Source: G965267335 sp965267335 (lineage in GTDB: Bacteria; Bacteroidota; Bacteroidia; Cytophagales; JAAEPT01). Taken from it: a DNA stretch of 64,000 nt. Each line of letters starts with the position of its first letter. Positions within the stretch are counted from its first letter, which is position 1. The stretch spans positions 1,178,001 to 1,242,000 of the forward strand of contig OZ253953.1 in assembly GCA_965267335.1 (NCBI GenBank), written 5' to 3'. The position numbers and the translations under genes were made by a program. This document shows positions 16,377 to 25,811 of the stretch, piece after piece. The notes below the pieces were generated by a model, which made no database searches, had not been told where the DNA came from, and saw only the letters and a list, made by a program, of their open reading frames with translations.

Positions 16377-16601
16377 TTATGGACACATGGGGTTACTCCC
16401 TGTGTTTGACGTTCTTTCTCTATTATTACTACTGCCACTCCTTCTATTATTATTTGATTCATAGTTGATACTACGACTTCTACTGTAGCTCGATGAGTCA
16501 TAATTATTCTCCGAGTCTAGCATAGCGCTTAATACATAGCTGCATGATTGCATTGTTATTGATCCCGTGAATAAGGCAAGTGCAAAAAATAATCGTTTCA
16601 T
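16377..16601 (-). CDS. Small Ser/Asn/Arg-rich lipoprotein
   Basis: A 74-residue protein starting MKRLFFALALFTGSITMQSC, a lipoprotein signal peptide with the lipid-modified cysteine at position 20. The remaining part is a low-complexity chain rich in serine, asparagine, arginine and tyrosine, with no recognisable fold. It would be anchored to a membrane on the periplasmic or outer side. Its 3' end abuts the MITE-like repeat. Function unknown; as a short low-complexity reading frame it could be spurious, but the well-formed lipobox argues that it is real. Confidence 0.5.
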   Translation of the reverse strand: MKRLFFALALFTGSITMQSCSYVLSAMLDSENNYDSSSYSRSRSINYESNNNRRSGSSNNRERTSNTGSNPMCP

Positions 16602-17023
16602 AATAATTCAGTTTAAAAAATTCTTTCAAGTACCTGTAAGTAAGGTAAAAATATGATCACATGCCCCCTTCATTTATTTAACGATCCGTACTGCTTATAA
16701 AATTACTGTTCAGCCCCTTAGAAAAATATTAATAATGTTCAATTGTATTCCACCCCTCTTTTTTGTTATACTTTTCTAAGAAAAATATAAGTAAATACAC
16801 ACATGTCACTTCTGGTTTATTGCATTATAAATTGTATTATTCTAAGTACTGATATAAAAAATAACCTAAAATCAATAATACGTTGTATATTTTTTATAGA
16901 AATATTTGTGATGTAATATTCTTTACTTATGTTTACAGAATACAGAGATATTAATATTCTCATTTATAAATGAGATAAATTGAACATCAAAAAACTAAAT
17001 ATTAACAATTAAATACTATTATT
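16602..17023. other. AT-rich intergenic region with 18-bp perfect palindrome
   Basis: This 422-bp gap has no credible gene. It holds the promoters of the divergent lipoprotein and porin genes. TCTCATTTATAAATGAGA at 16958-16975 is a perfect 18-bp palindrome, 48 bases before the porin ATG; it could be an operator or form a hairpin in the leader RNA. The region is markedly AT-rich compared with the flanking genes. Confidence 0.5.
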
Positions 17024-18187
17024 ATGAGAAAGCTTACATTGTTTTTAATAGGAGGGATGCTTTTTTCTGCGACTGCGCTAAAAGCTCAGGATACAGAAGA
17101 AGTTGCTGATATGGATGACACTCAAGAGGCTCCATTAAGCCTTTCAGGTTCAGTAGACACTTACTACAGAACTACTTTAAATACTTCTGACAAGGGTCCT
17201 TCAGCTGCTCCGGTTTCGTCTTTTGCAAATCAAACAGGTTTTGCATTAGGTATGATCAACCTAGTTGCTTCCAAAGAAGGTGAAAAATCTGGTTTCGTTG
17301 CCGACCTTGTATTTGGTGAAAGAGGTGATCAGGCGGTATTCGCTGCTGTTAATGGTTCTGGTGATCCTTCCAATGCGGCTGCTGTTAACCAGTTATATGC
17401 ATGGTGGAAACCTATGGATCAGTTGACAATAACTATTGGTAACTTCAACACCTTCCTTGGTTACGAAGTGATTTCACCAACAGGTAACTTTAACTACTCT
17501 ACTTCATATGCGTTTTCATATGGTCCATTCTCTCACACTGGTATCAAAGCAGACATAGCATTATCAGATGAGTTAAGCTTTATGTTAGCTGCAATGAACC
17601 CAACAGATTTAACTGACTTCAACCCTGCCAACAACATGACCTTAGGTGCTCAATTGGGTTACTCCAACGATCAAGGAGGAGCATGGTTGAACCTTGTACA
17701 TGGTAACCAGACATTTGTTGATGGAGCAGATCAGATTCTTACTCAGATTGACCTAACTACTGGATGGGACCTTACTGACGAGCTTTACGTTGGTTTGAAC
17801 CTTACTTGGAACGGTACTTCATCAGGAGTTGATTCTGTAGATGCAAACTCATACCTAGCGGCTGGCCTTTATGTGCAGTATGCATTATCTGACGACTTAT
17901 CTATAGGAGTTAGAGGTGAGTACCTGGGTGAAAGCAACGGTGGTTACGGAATCCTTGGACAGTACAATGCGAACATCTATGATGCTGACGGAAGCGCAAG
18001 TGTAATGGACTTCACGCTTTCTGCAAACTATAAAGTTGGAGACCTTACTTTGATTCCTGAATTCAGAGTTGATATGGTACCAACAAACAGCATGGGAGGT
18101 ACGGATTATGATGCATTCACCGATAAAGATGGTGAAGGAACTTCAAGCTTAATGTCTGTTGGACTTGCTGCAGTGTATGCATTCTAG
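17024..18187 (+). CDS. Outer membrane beta-barrel porin (BBP2/OmpL-like)
   Basis: A 387-residue outer membrane protein. The signal peptide MRKLTLFLIGGMLFSATALK ends at A21 before Q22. The mature chain has the alternating pattern of a large beta barrel and ends in an aromatic residue (VYAF), as outer membrane barrels usually do. The core, with LSGSVDTYYR near residue 40, LYAWWKP near 126 and GNFNTFLGYEVISP near 141, fits the putative beta-barrel porin-2 family. Long AT-rich upstream sequence, a strong terminator and a uniform codon choice suggest high expression. Solute specificity is unknown. Confidence 0.8.
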   Translation: MRKLTLFLIGGMLFSATALKAQDTEEVADMDDTQEAPLSLSGSVDTYYRTTLNTSDKGPSAAPVSSFANQTGFALGMINLVASKEGEKSGFVADLVFGERGDQAVFAAVNGSGDPSNAAAVNQLYAWWKPMDQLTITIGNFNTFLGYEVISPTGNFNYSTSYAFSYGPFSHTGIKADIALSDELSFMLAAMNPTDLTDFNPANNMTLGAQLGYSNDQGGAWLNLVHGNQTFVDGADQILTQIDLTTGWDLTDELYVGLNLTWNGTSSGVDSVDANSYLAAGLYVQYALSDDLSIGVRGEYLGESNGGYGILGQYNANIYDADGSASVMDFTLSANYKVGDLTLIPEFRVDMVPTNSMGGTDYDAFTDKDGEGTSSLMSVGLAAVYAF

Positions 18188-18256
18188 AATCTGACATTAT
18201 AAAACTCATTTAACCTTTCTCGTTTTTTAATTTGGTTAAAACTTGGTTAAAAGAGG

Positions 18257-18284
18257 CCCCCGGTCAAGGATCGGGGGTTTTTTT
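18257..18284 (+). terminator. Rho-independent terminator after the porin gene
   Basis: CCCCCGGTC (18257-18265) pairs with GATCGGGGG (18269-18277, one G-T wobble) around a 3-base loop, followed by seven T residues (18278-18284). Confidence 0.9.
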
Positions 18285-18353
18285 ATGTCCTAAATTCTCT
18301 AGCACGCTATTCGCCTTTAAAACAGTATCTTTGCAACTCCATAAGGGAGCATA

Positions 18354-20141
18354 ATGAAAAAAGAAGAATTTAAACAACGCATTGAGTTATATAAGACACT
18401 GGAGAAAAAAGAGAATATCATTTCAGGGCGCATTGCATTCACCAGGCTATTTGCCTTTGCGGTCATCATTCTTGGTTCCGTATGGATGGCTCAGGATAAA
18501 TATCTTTTAGGTGCCATCACAACTGCCCTCGGTGTTGTTTTCTTTGGGTCGTTACTTCAGTTCCATGATAGAATTAAGGCAAGAGTTCAAATTGCTAAGA
18601 ATCTACAACAAATTAATCAGACCGAAATTCAACTTCTAGACCTGCAACTAGAGGATCAGTATGATGGCTCCGACTACGATGACCGCGAACACTCCTTTAG
18701 CTCTGACCTGGACATATTTGGGGAACACTCCTTGTTTCAACTCATCAATAGATGTACAACCAAAGAAGGAGAAGAGCATCTTGCAGAAATGCTGAAGTCT
18801 GTTCCATCCATTCAGGAAGCTCAGTCTCGTCAGACTATCATCAAAGAACTCGAGAAGGATATTGATTGGAGACAACGATTTCAATCAGCGAATAGTGTCA
18901 ATTACTCAAAAACCGGAAATGCAGAAAAATTGATTTCCTGGGCCAGTAATCCTTCCTTCTATGAATCCAGGAAAATATTGTATTGGCTAACAGCATTGTA
19001 CCCTCTTGCTCCGTTAGCGATAATAATTAGTTGTATATATGGCTTGAATCCAATGTTTGCTTTTTTCGGAATACCGATTCTTGGAGGACTTTTTAGTGCC
19101 CAACGAAAAGTAATAATGGACATCAAAGAGCAAACATCAAAAAGACTTGCTGACCTCAGCAAATACTATCATCTCATCATGTTAATCGAAGAGCGGGAGT
19201 TTATGAATCCTCAGCTCAAGGAAATTAGACAAAACTTAATTGAAAATGGAAAAGCAAGTCAGTCGATAAAGAGACTAAAGAATATCCTGACATGGATGGA
19301 AGGTACCGATAATGCGTTTTTCTATTTTCTAACACACTTCACCCTGCTCTGGGATTTTCAACTCTTAAAAATACTGGAAGGGTGGAAAAAAAACCATGCT
19401 CATAAAATTGAAGAATGGGTGAGTGCCGTACAAAGGATAGATGCATTAAACAGTATTTCAGGCTATGCTTATGCACAAGAATCATTTAATTACCCTCAAA
19501 TTGTTCAAGGTGATTATTACTTCAACGTTGTTGAAATTGGGCATCCGCTGATTCCTGCAAGTCAAAGAGTATCAAATACCTTAGATTTTGAAGGAAATGG
19601 CAAGACATTATTGATTACAGGTTCCAATATGTCTGGAAAGAGTACATTCCTGAGGACAGTCGGAATTAATTTGGTATTAACCAACATCGGTGCTCCGGTT
19701 TGTGCCAAATCTTTTGAGTGTACTATCATGCATTTATTTACCAGTATGCGCACAGAAGATTCTCTCGAAGAAAATACCTCTTCCTTCTATGCGGAGTTAA
19801 AAAGAATCAAACGACTCATTGAGCTAACTGCTTCTGACAAAAAAGTACTCTATCTGCTTGATGAAATACTGAAGGGGACCAACTCCAGCGATAGACATAA
19901 AGGTGCTGAATCTCTTATTAGGCAGTTAAAGAAACATGCTCAGACGGGTTTTATTTCGACTCATGACCTGGAATTAACTGACTTGGATAAGGATGAGGAT
20001 TTGGATGTGATTAATTATTCCTTTACCAGTGAGTTTGAGCATGGTAAGCTATTATTTGATTATAAAATTAAGGAGGGAGCATGCAAAAGTTTTAATGCGA
20101 CCGAACTGATGAAAAGTGTAGGGATAGTAATGTCTCAATAA
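18354..20141 (+). CDS. Membrane-anchored MutS-family ATPase
   Basis: A 595-residue protein with the ATPase domain of MutS (domain V) but none of the mismatch-recognition domains. The P-loop GSNMSGKST is near residue 423, and the Walker B and signature region LYLLDEILKGTNSSDR near 500, followed by STHDLELTDL. The N-terminal part has two hydrophobic segments (about 27-45 and 49-66), and another pair occurs near 205-245, so it is probably held in the inner membrane. The middle corresponds to the helical lever/clamp. This branch is widespread in Bacteroidota and its function is unknown; it is unlikely to be the classical mismatch repair protein. A TATCTTTG element at 18326-18333 is a good -7 box. 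Confidence 0.8.
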   Translation: MKKEEFKQRIELYKTLEKKENIISGRIAFTRLFAFAVIILGSVWMAQDKYLLGAITTALGVVFFGSLLQFHDRIKARVQIAKNLQQINQTEIQLLDLQLEDQYDGSDYDDREHSFSSDLDIFGEHSLFQLINRCTTKEGEEHLAEMLKSVPSIQEAQSRQTIIKELEKDIDWRQRFQSANSVNYSKTGNAEKLISWASNPSFYESRKILYWLTALYPLAPLAIIISCIYGLNPMFAFFGIPILGGLFSAQRKVIMDIKEQTSKRLADLSKYYHLIMLIEEREFMNPQLKEIRQNLIENGKASQSIKRLKNILTWMEGTDNAFFYFLTHFTLLWDFQLLKILEGWKKNHAHKIEEWVSAVQRIDALNSISGYAYAQESFNYPQIVQGDYYFNVVEIGHPLIPASQRVSNTLDFEGNGKTLLITGSNMSGKSTFLRTVGINLVLTNIGAPVCAKSFECTIMHLFTSMRTEDSLEENTSSFYAELKRIKRLIELTASDKKVLYLLDEILKGTNSSDRHKGAESLIRQLKKHAQTGFISTHDLELTDLDKDEDLDVINYSFTSEFEHGKLLFDYKIKEGACKSFNATELMKSVGIVMSQ

Positions 20142-20192
20142 TCACTTTCCATTTCATAAATTGAAGATTAAATTTGTGACCAAAATTATCCA

Positions 20193-21335
20193 ATGAGTCA
20201 ATATTTCTATCAAAATTTCAAGCTGGGAATCTTAGGAGGGGGGCAACTGGGCAGGATGCTCATGCAGCCTTGTGCCAATTTCAACGTTGAAACCTACGTG
20301 ATCGATCCAGACGATCAGGCACCTTGTAAAGGACGGTGTACTAATTTTCAGCAAGGATCAATAACTGATTTTGAGTCCGTTTATAATTTTGGCAAAGATA
20401 AGGACCTTATTACGATTGAAATTGAAAATGTCAATGTAGAGGCCTTGAAAAAACTGCAGGAAGAGGGGAAAAAGATTTTTCCTCAGCCGGAAGTGATTGA
20501 ACTTATTCAGGACAAATCCTTACAAAAACAATTTTATAAAGAAAACAACATTCCGACAGCTGACTTTGTATTAATTGGAGGGAAGTCAGAAATAAATGAT
20601 CATTTGGACTTTTTGCCTGCCTTTCAGAAAATTAGTAAGGGAGGATATGATGGAGGAGGAGTGCAAAGGCTTGCTGAATCTTCAGACATTACGGCCGCAT
20701 TAGATGGACCGGGGCTATTGGAAAAGCTAGTGGACTTTGAGAAAGAAATTTCGGTCATCGTAGCGCGAAATGAACAGGGAGAGCTCAATGTTTTTCCTCC
20801 GGTAGAACTGGTGTTTCACCCCGAGTATAACCTGGTTGATTATTTATTGTCACCAGCCAGATTAACAGAAGAACAAAAAGAACAAGCGAAGCAAATAGCT
20901 AAAGATGTGGCTAACGCGCTTGGTATTGTTGGTATTTTGGCCGTTGAGATGTTCCTTGATAAGTCCGGTGAAATTTTAGTCAATGAAGTTGCACCAAGGC
21001 CGCACAACAGTGGTCATCAAACAATTGATGCTAATGTGACTTCTCAGTACGAACAACACCTCCGATCTATTCTTGGACTACCATTGGGAAATACTGACGT
21101 TACTATACCATCAGCAATGGTTAATTTACTTGGAGAAGAGGGATATACAGGGCCAGCTAGATACCAGGGAATTGAAGAAGCACTCAAGACAGAAGGTGTG
21201 AAAATATATTTGTACGGAAAAGCTCTGACCAAGCCGCACCGTAAAATGGGCCACATAACGATAATAGACCAGAATATTGATAAACTTCGGGAAAAAGTCG
21301 ATTTTGTCAAGTCAACGATAAAAATAATAGCATGA
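20193..21335 (+). CDS. purK: 5-(carboxyamino)imidazole ribonucleotide synthase
   Basis: A 380-residue ATP-grasp enzyme that carboxylates AIR to N5-CAIR in purine synthesis. The N-terminal GILGGGQLGRML motif (residues 13-24) is characteristic. The ATP-grasp body contains KISKGGYDGGGVQ near residue 147 and the metal-binding segment VNEVAPRPHNSGH near 265. A TAAATTTG element at 20169-20176 fits a -7 promoter box 16 bases before the ATG. The stop codon overlaps the purE start by 4 bases (ATGA). Confidence 0.95.
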   Translation: MSQYFYQNFKLGILGGGQLGRMLMQPCANFNVETYVIDPDDQAPCKGRCTNFQQGSITDFESVYNFGKDKDLITIEIENVNVEALKKLQEEGKKIFPQPEVIELIQDKSLQKQFYKENNIPTADFVLIGGKSEINDHLDFLPAFQKISKGGYDGGGVQRLAESSDITAALDGPGLLEKLVDFEKEISVIVARNEQGELNVFPPVELVFHPEYNLVDYLLSPARLTEEQKEQAKQIAKDVANALGIVGILAVEMFLDKSGEILVNEVAPRPHNSGHQTIDANVTSQYEQHLRSILGLPLGNTDVTIPSAMVNLLGEEGYTGPARYQGIEEALKTEGVKIYLYGKALTKPHRKMGHITIIDQNIDKLREKVDFVKSTIKIIA

Positions 21336-21844
21336 GTACGCCACAAGTAGGTATTATAATGGGGAGCAAGTCCGATCTAAAGGTAATGTCGGCAGCCGCA
21401 GAAGTATTGGAAGAGTTGGGAGTCGAGTATGAACTTACTGTGGTTTCTGCACACCGCACACCCCATCGTATGGTGGAATATGCTGAGTCGGCCGTTGATA
21501 AGGGTCTTAAAGTTATCATTGCCGGGGCTGGTGGAGCAGCTCACCTTCCTGGTATGGTGGCATCTCTCACTACGTTACCTGTCATTGGTGTTCCGGTGAA
21601 GTCCAGTAATTCTATTGACGGATGGGACTCCGTTTTATCAATCCTACAAATGCCTGGTGGAATTCCTGTAGCAACAGTAGCACTTGATGGGGCCAAAAAT
21701 GCAGGTATACTCGCAGCGAATATTATTGGTGCCTTTGATGAAAAAATTGGTGCTAATCTCCGAAAGTTTAAAGAGGACCTGAAAACTAAAGTCCTTGATT
21801 CTGTTGAGGATATTGATAAGAAGGGTTGGAAGAAGAATCTGTAA
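21332..21844 (+). CDS. purE: N5-carboxyaminoimidazole ribonucleotide mutase
   Basis: A 170-residue enzyme that converts N5-CAIR to CAIR, the step after PurK. The opening GIIMGSKSDLKVM (7-19), the catalytic VVSAHRTPHRM segment (near residue 38) and GAGGAAHLPGM are all present. The length is typical of class I PurE. Its ATG overlaps the purK stop, so the two are translationally coupled. It converges with psd after an 87-bp gap that shows no clear terminator. Confidence 0.95.
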   Translation: MSTPQVGIIMGSKSDLKVMSAAAEVLEELGVEYELTVVSAHRTPHRMVEYAESAVDKGLKVIIAGAGGAAHLPGMVASLTTLPVIGVPVKSSNSIDGWDSVLSILQMPGGIPVATVALDGAKNAGILAANIIGAFDEKIGANLRKFKEDLKTKVLDSVEDIDKKGWKKNL

Positions 21845-21931
21845 GCTTGAGTTGTAAGTCCTTCCGGTAGTTTAATAATTGTCGATCCCTATGCAGTACA
21901 TGGGAAGTATGTCGTAACAAAATGGCGCTGT

Positions 21932-22597
21932 TTAAGATTTGAATTCTGCTAACACCGTCTTTCCACCAACCGATTTATCTCCGATATTAACTTTTATGGT
22001 GGCATCAAGAGGCACGAATACATCTACCCGAGATCCGAAGGTAATAAACCCAAATCGGTCTCCTTGTGTAATTTGATCACCTGGGTTGATATAACATTTA
22101 ATTCTCTTTGCCATCGCACCGGCAATTTGTCTGATCAGAATTTGTTGTTGGTCTTTTGTTTCATATACCAACGTAGTTCTTTCATTGAGCACACTTGATT
22201 TAGGATGCCATGCAACCAAATATTTACCAGGATGGTATTTGAAATATTTTAGCTTGCCCGACACTGGATTTCTGTTGACATGCACATTGAGTGGAGACAT
22301 GAAAATAGAAATCTGACGAAAGGGTTTATTTTCAAAATATTCAGGTTCCTGGGTCTCTTCGATGACAACAATTTTTCCATCGGCAGGAGAAAGAATCTGA
22401 TTTTCATTAATGCTAATTTGACGTTCAGGGTCCTTGAAAAACTGGAAGTAGAATCCAAAACCTCCAATCGAAGCAATCAGGATAACCACTTTGACAACCA
22501 TATATCCTTCCAGGAGACTCCAGAAGGCTACATTGACTGATGTCAGCAGAATGAAAAATATGATTAATAATTTGGGGCCTTCTTTATGTATTCGCAT
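21932..22597 (-). CDS. psd: Phosphatidylserine decarboxylase
   Basis: A 221-residue member of the short, archaeal-like Psd branch that makes phosphatidylethanolamine. Two N-terminal hydrophobic segments (about 9-27 and 33-52) anchor it in the membrane. Catalytic residues are visible in SPADGK (D73) and in the MSPLNVHVNR motif (H106). The self-cleavage site is FGSR, with serine 189 expected to become the pyruvoyl group. Two genes upstream on the same strand is cdsA, the preceding step of phospholipid synthesis, with gdhA between them. Confidence 0.93.
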   Translation of the reverse strand: MRIHKEGPKLLIIFFILLTSVNVAFWSLLEGYMVVKVVILIASIGGFGFYFQFFKDPERQISINENQILSPADGKIVVIEETQEPEYFENKPFRQISIFMSPLNVHVNRNPVSGKLKYFKYHPGKYLVAWHPKSSVLNERTTLVYETKDQQQILIRQIAGAMAKRIKCYINPGDQITQGDRFGFITFGSRVDVFVPLDATIKVNIGDKSVGGKTVLAEFKS

Positions 22598-22657
22598 GTC
22601 ATAAAGTTTGGCCGCAATATATCAAAAAAGGAAATCTACTTGAATGTTTTTCTGCAA

Positions 22658-23935
22658 CTAGTATCCTCCCCTGTATCGGAAAGTCTGAGCCACTTTATCA
22701 ATAGCTACCATATAAGCTGCAATCCGCATCGAAACATCATACTTTTTTCTCACCTCGAATACATGCTCAAAGGCGTCATTCATAATTCTGTCGCTTCTTC
22801 TTTCAATGCGTTCCCTGGTCCATTTGTAACCCAAGCGGTTTTGTACCCACTCAAAATACGATACTGTAACCCCTCCGGCATTGGCTAGAATATCAGGTAC
22901 AGTTGTTGTGCCATTACTTTTGATAATTTCATCAGCTTCGGCAGACATAGGCCCGTTGGCTCCTTCTACAATTAACTTAGCCTGTATTTTGTGGGCATTC
23001 TTGGATGTGATTACATTTTCCATTGCCGCAGGGACTAGTAAATCCACTTTTAAGGTCAACAAATCTTCATGGGGTATCACTTCCGCCCCGGTAAAACCTT
23101 CAAGTGTGCCGTTATTTTTATCACGGTAGTCAATAGCTTCCTGAATGTCAATTCCATTGCTGTTGTGATATGCTCCTGATATATCACTTATCGCAACAAT
23201 TTTTACTCTCCTTAGATTGAGTAACCGCGCAGCATGTGATCCTACGTTTCCGAAACCCTGAACCGCACAGGTTGTATCCGCGGGCTTCATATTGAACTTT
23301 TCCATGGCAGCCATTGCAGCAGTCATTACACCGCGTCCTGTTGCGGCAACACGGCCCAAGGATCCTCCCAGTACCAAGGGCTTACCGGTAACCACGGCAT
23401 GTTCCGTACGACCAATTCCTCTGGAATATTCATCCATCAACCAGGCCATTTCATTGGGGCCTGTGCCCATATCCGGGGCCGGAATATCCCGGTCCTCTCC
23501 GAATATATCTCTCATTTTTTCCGTGTACGCCCGGGTAAGTCTTTCCAGTTCTGCTTTGGACATTGCCCTCGGATTACATTTAATTCCTCCTTTTGCACCA
23601 CCGTAAGGGATGTCAACTACTGCACATTTCCATGTCATCCAGGCGGCTAGTGCCTTCACCTCATCAATATTGACTCCCATATCATAACGGATACCACCTT
23701 TTGAAGGGCCTAATATCGTTGAATGTATTACCCGATATCCTTCGAATACCTCCAGTTTTCCTTCATCCATCATAACAGGCATAGAGACAATAACCTGCTT
23801 AGCGGGGTTTTTCAGTACATTGTAAGTCTCTTCATCCAACCCAAGCTTTTCAGCAGCAATGTGAAAACGGGACATCATTGACTCAAAAGGATTGTTATGA
23901 TCTACTATAGGGGCGGGTTCCTGATATGATGACAT
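22658..23935 (-). CDS. gdhA: Glutamate dehydrogenase (Glu/Leu/Phe/Val family)
   Basis: A 425-residue enzyme interconverting glutamate and 2-oxoglutarate with ammonia. The substrate-binding lysines lie in PSKGGIRYD and in DIPYGGAKGGI; the catalytic aspartate is in APDMGTGPNEMAW (near residue 150). The dinucleotide motif QGFGNVGSHAA follows near residue 218. The length and motifs fit the hexameric, NAD-type class of about 420 residues. Leucine or valine dehydrogenase is less likely given the length and the PAPDMGTG context. It lies between cdsA and psd but has a 69-bp upstream gap of its own. Confidence 0.9.
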   Translation of the reverse strand: MSSYQEPAPIVDHNNPFESMMSRFHIAAEKLGLDEETYNVLKNPAKQVIVSMPVMMDEGKLEVFEGYRVIHSTILGPSKGGIRYDMGVNIDEVKALAAWMTWKCAVVDIPYGGAKGGIKCNPRAMSKAELERLTRAYTEKMRDIFGEDRDIPAPDMGTGPNEMAWLMDEYSRGIGRTEHAVVTGKPLVLGGSLGRVAATGRGVMTAAMAAMEKFNMKPADTTCAVQGFGNVGSHAARLLNLRRVKIVAISDISGAYHNSNGIDIQEAIDYRDKNNGTLEGFTGAEVIPHEDLLTLKVDLLVPAAMENVITSKNAHKIQAKLIVEGANGPMSAEADEIIKSNGTTTVPDILANAGGVTVSYFEWVQNRLGYKWTRERIERRSDRIMNDAFEHVFEVRKKYDVSMRIAAYMVAIDKVAQTFRYRGGY

Positions 23936-24004
23936 ATGTAATTAAAATATGGTTAGTTCGACAAAAATGTGATGCAATAATAACGTATGAATTTGTAAGG
24001 AAGT

Positions 24005-24850
24005 TTAAAAAAATAAGCTCAAAAAACTAAAAATAAATGGAGCGCTTACAAATAAGCCGTCAAACCGATCTAGAAAGCCACCATGGCCGGGTAGAATACT
24101 TCCTGAGTCTTTGATAGTTAGGCTTCTCTTAAGCATCGACTCACATAAATCCCCTAATGTTGTAAAAACCGAAATAATAATTCCTAGTACAATGAATTTC
24201 CACAATGGCTCGGGAGCATAGTCAAGTGAGTAATATAGAAGTACACTGATTCCAATGGATAGTGCAACCCCGCCAAATGTTCCTTCCCAGGTTTTGTTAG
24301 GTGAGATGCGTTCAAAGAACTTAGTTTTTCCTAAAGCTTTACCCGTGAAATAGGCTCCGGTATCATTGGCCCATGTAATGAGTACAATGAAAAGAACCAT
24401 ATAACTACCATAACTCAGACCTATTATGGTGACCAATAAAACAGGGACGATGACATAGAACATTCCGAACCATGTGATTGCAACGTTTTGGAATGGAGTT
24501 TTTGTCTTACGGAATAACTCAAGAATTAATATTGCTGGAACAAAACAAAGGAGCAAAACCGATCCGTACAGAAGTAAGTTAGCCAGGTAGCCTTTTTCAA
24601 CCAGAAACCGGATAAACATAAAATAAATTAAGGCTGCCAGTAAGAGTCCACTGGATTGCTGGGGGGAATAATTTTCTGTTTTGGAGAAAAGACTGTAAAA
24701 CTCCCATAGGCTAATCAGTGCAATGATACCGAAAACCGCAATCATGGACCATTGATTCCATAAAATGCCACCAATGATCAGAGTCGCTCCCAGGATCCCT
24801 ACAATCACTCTCTGAGCCAGATTAGATATGTTTTTCTTTTCTTCTGTCAT
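24005..24850 (-). CDS. cdsA: Phosphatidate cytidylyltransferase
   Basis: A 281-residue integral membrane enzyme that makes CDP-diacylglycerol from phosphatidic acid and CTP. About eight hydrophobic segments are visible. The family signature is complete near the C-terminus: DSGSILPGHGGFLDRFDGL. The GDLCESMLKR segment before it is also conserved. Its ATG overlaps the stop of the CPBP protease gene by 4 bases (ATGA), so the two form an operon. Confidence 0.95.
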   Translation of the reverse strand: MTEEKKNISNLAQRVIVGILGATLIIGGILWNQWSMIAVFGIIALISLWEFYSLFSKTENYSPQQSSGLLLAALIYFMFIRFLVEKGYLANLLLYGSVLLLCFVPAILILELFRKTKTPFQNVAITWFGMFYVIVPVLLVTIIGLSYGSYMVLFIVLITWANDTGAYFTGKALGKTKFFERISPNKTWEGTFGGVALSIGISVLLYYSLDYAPEPLWKFIVLGIIISVFTTLGDLCESMLKRSLTIKDSGSILPGHGGFLDRFDGLFVSAPFIFSFLSLFF

Positions 24851-25776
24851 GGTTGTGGTGTTGAGTTGAATTTAGCCCGATTCCGGAGTATGACTAAGTG
24901 CAAGCCGATGGTAATGAAGAGTGAAACCAAGGCAGGTAGCAGTCCCATGCTACCAAAGGTTTCCGGATCTCCTTCAATCATACCTTGTTTTGCTAAATAA
25001 ATACTGACAAGTGCCAGCAAGTTATTAATAAAGTGTCCCAGAATTGGGTACCAAAGACTACCGGTCCAGTAGTAGATATAGCCAAACGAAGCGGCAAGCA
25101 ACAGTCTTACAAAGAAGCCATCAAACTGTAGATGAATAAAGCTGAAGAGTACTGCAGAAAGCCAGACGGCAGTTGAAATATTTCTGGTGTTTCGAAAGAT
25201 TAAATTTTGTAATATTCCTCTAAACGCAAATTCTTCACAAAATGCTGGAATAATAGCCATGATTACGACACCGACAAGGAACTGTCCGGTTGAATCGAAG
25301 TTTGTCAGGTAATTTGAAATGACACCTGCATCTTTAGAAAATTGTTGTGCCCATTCTCCGAAATACATTTCCCGGTTGACTTCATACAAGTATGAAAGAA
25401 AAGGAGCTGAAACTATTGCTATCATAAAGACAAGTATTGCTCCGAATGGATAGAGTTTGGCACCCTCTCTTTTCAAATCTGATAAATTCTTTTTAGCAAT
25501 GAACTTGAGAAACACCCAAGGGCCTAGTAAAAAAGTCCCCATGCTGGCTATTCCTTGCATCATTAGATAGGGCATTCGATATTCAGGATAGTTCGTAATA
25601 TTGGTCGCTATATCTTGCAGTTGTTCGACACCTGCATCTATTAGAGCAACCAGGAGTCCCATGCCTAAAAATCCTCCGACAAAACCACCCGCAATAACCA
25701 GAAGTATAAAATATACGAACGATGCAAATGGACTAATCTCTTCAGGTCCGAGCTCTTTATGTTCGAATTTGTACAT
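24847..25776 (-). CDS. CPBP family intramembrane glutamic protease
   Basis: A 309-residue protein with about eight membrane segments and the CPBP (CAAX/Abi) protease motifs: EEFAFRG (E181, E182, R186), a histidine in SFIHLQFDG (H215), and GHFINN (H248, N251). Such proteins cleave within or near the membrane; their substrates in bacteria are mostly unknown. Co-translation with cdsA and a shared promoter region with the divergent dusB place it in a housekeeping setting rather than a bacteriocin cluster. Confidence 0.85.
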   Translation of the reverse strand: MYKFEHKELGPEEISPFASFVYFILLVIAGGFVGGFLGMGLLVALIDAGVEQLQDIATNITNYPEYRMPYLMMQGIASMGTFLLGPWVFLKFIAKKNLSDLKREGAKLYPFGAILVFMIAIVSAPFLSYLYEVNREMYFGEWAQQFSKDAGVISNYLTNFDSTGQFLVGVVIMAIIPAFCEEFAFRGILQNLIFRNTRNISTAVWLSAVLFSFIHLQFDGFFVRLLLAASFGYIYYWTGSLWYPILGHFINNLLALVSIYLAKQGMIEGDPETFGSMGLLPALVSLFITIGLHLVILRNRAKFNSTPQP

Positions 25777-25811
25777 ATTGTTGTAAATTTACATCAAAAT
25801 TCAGTTTTTCC

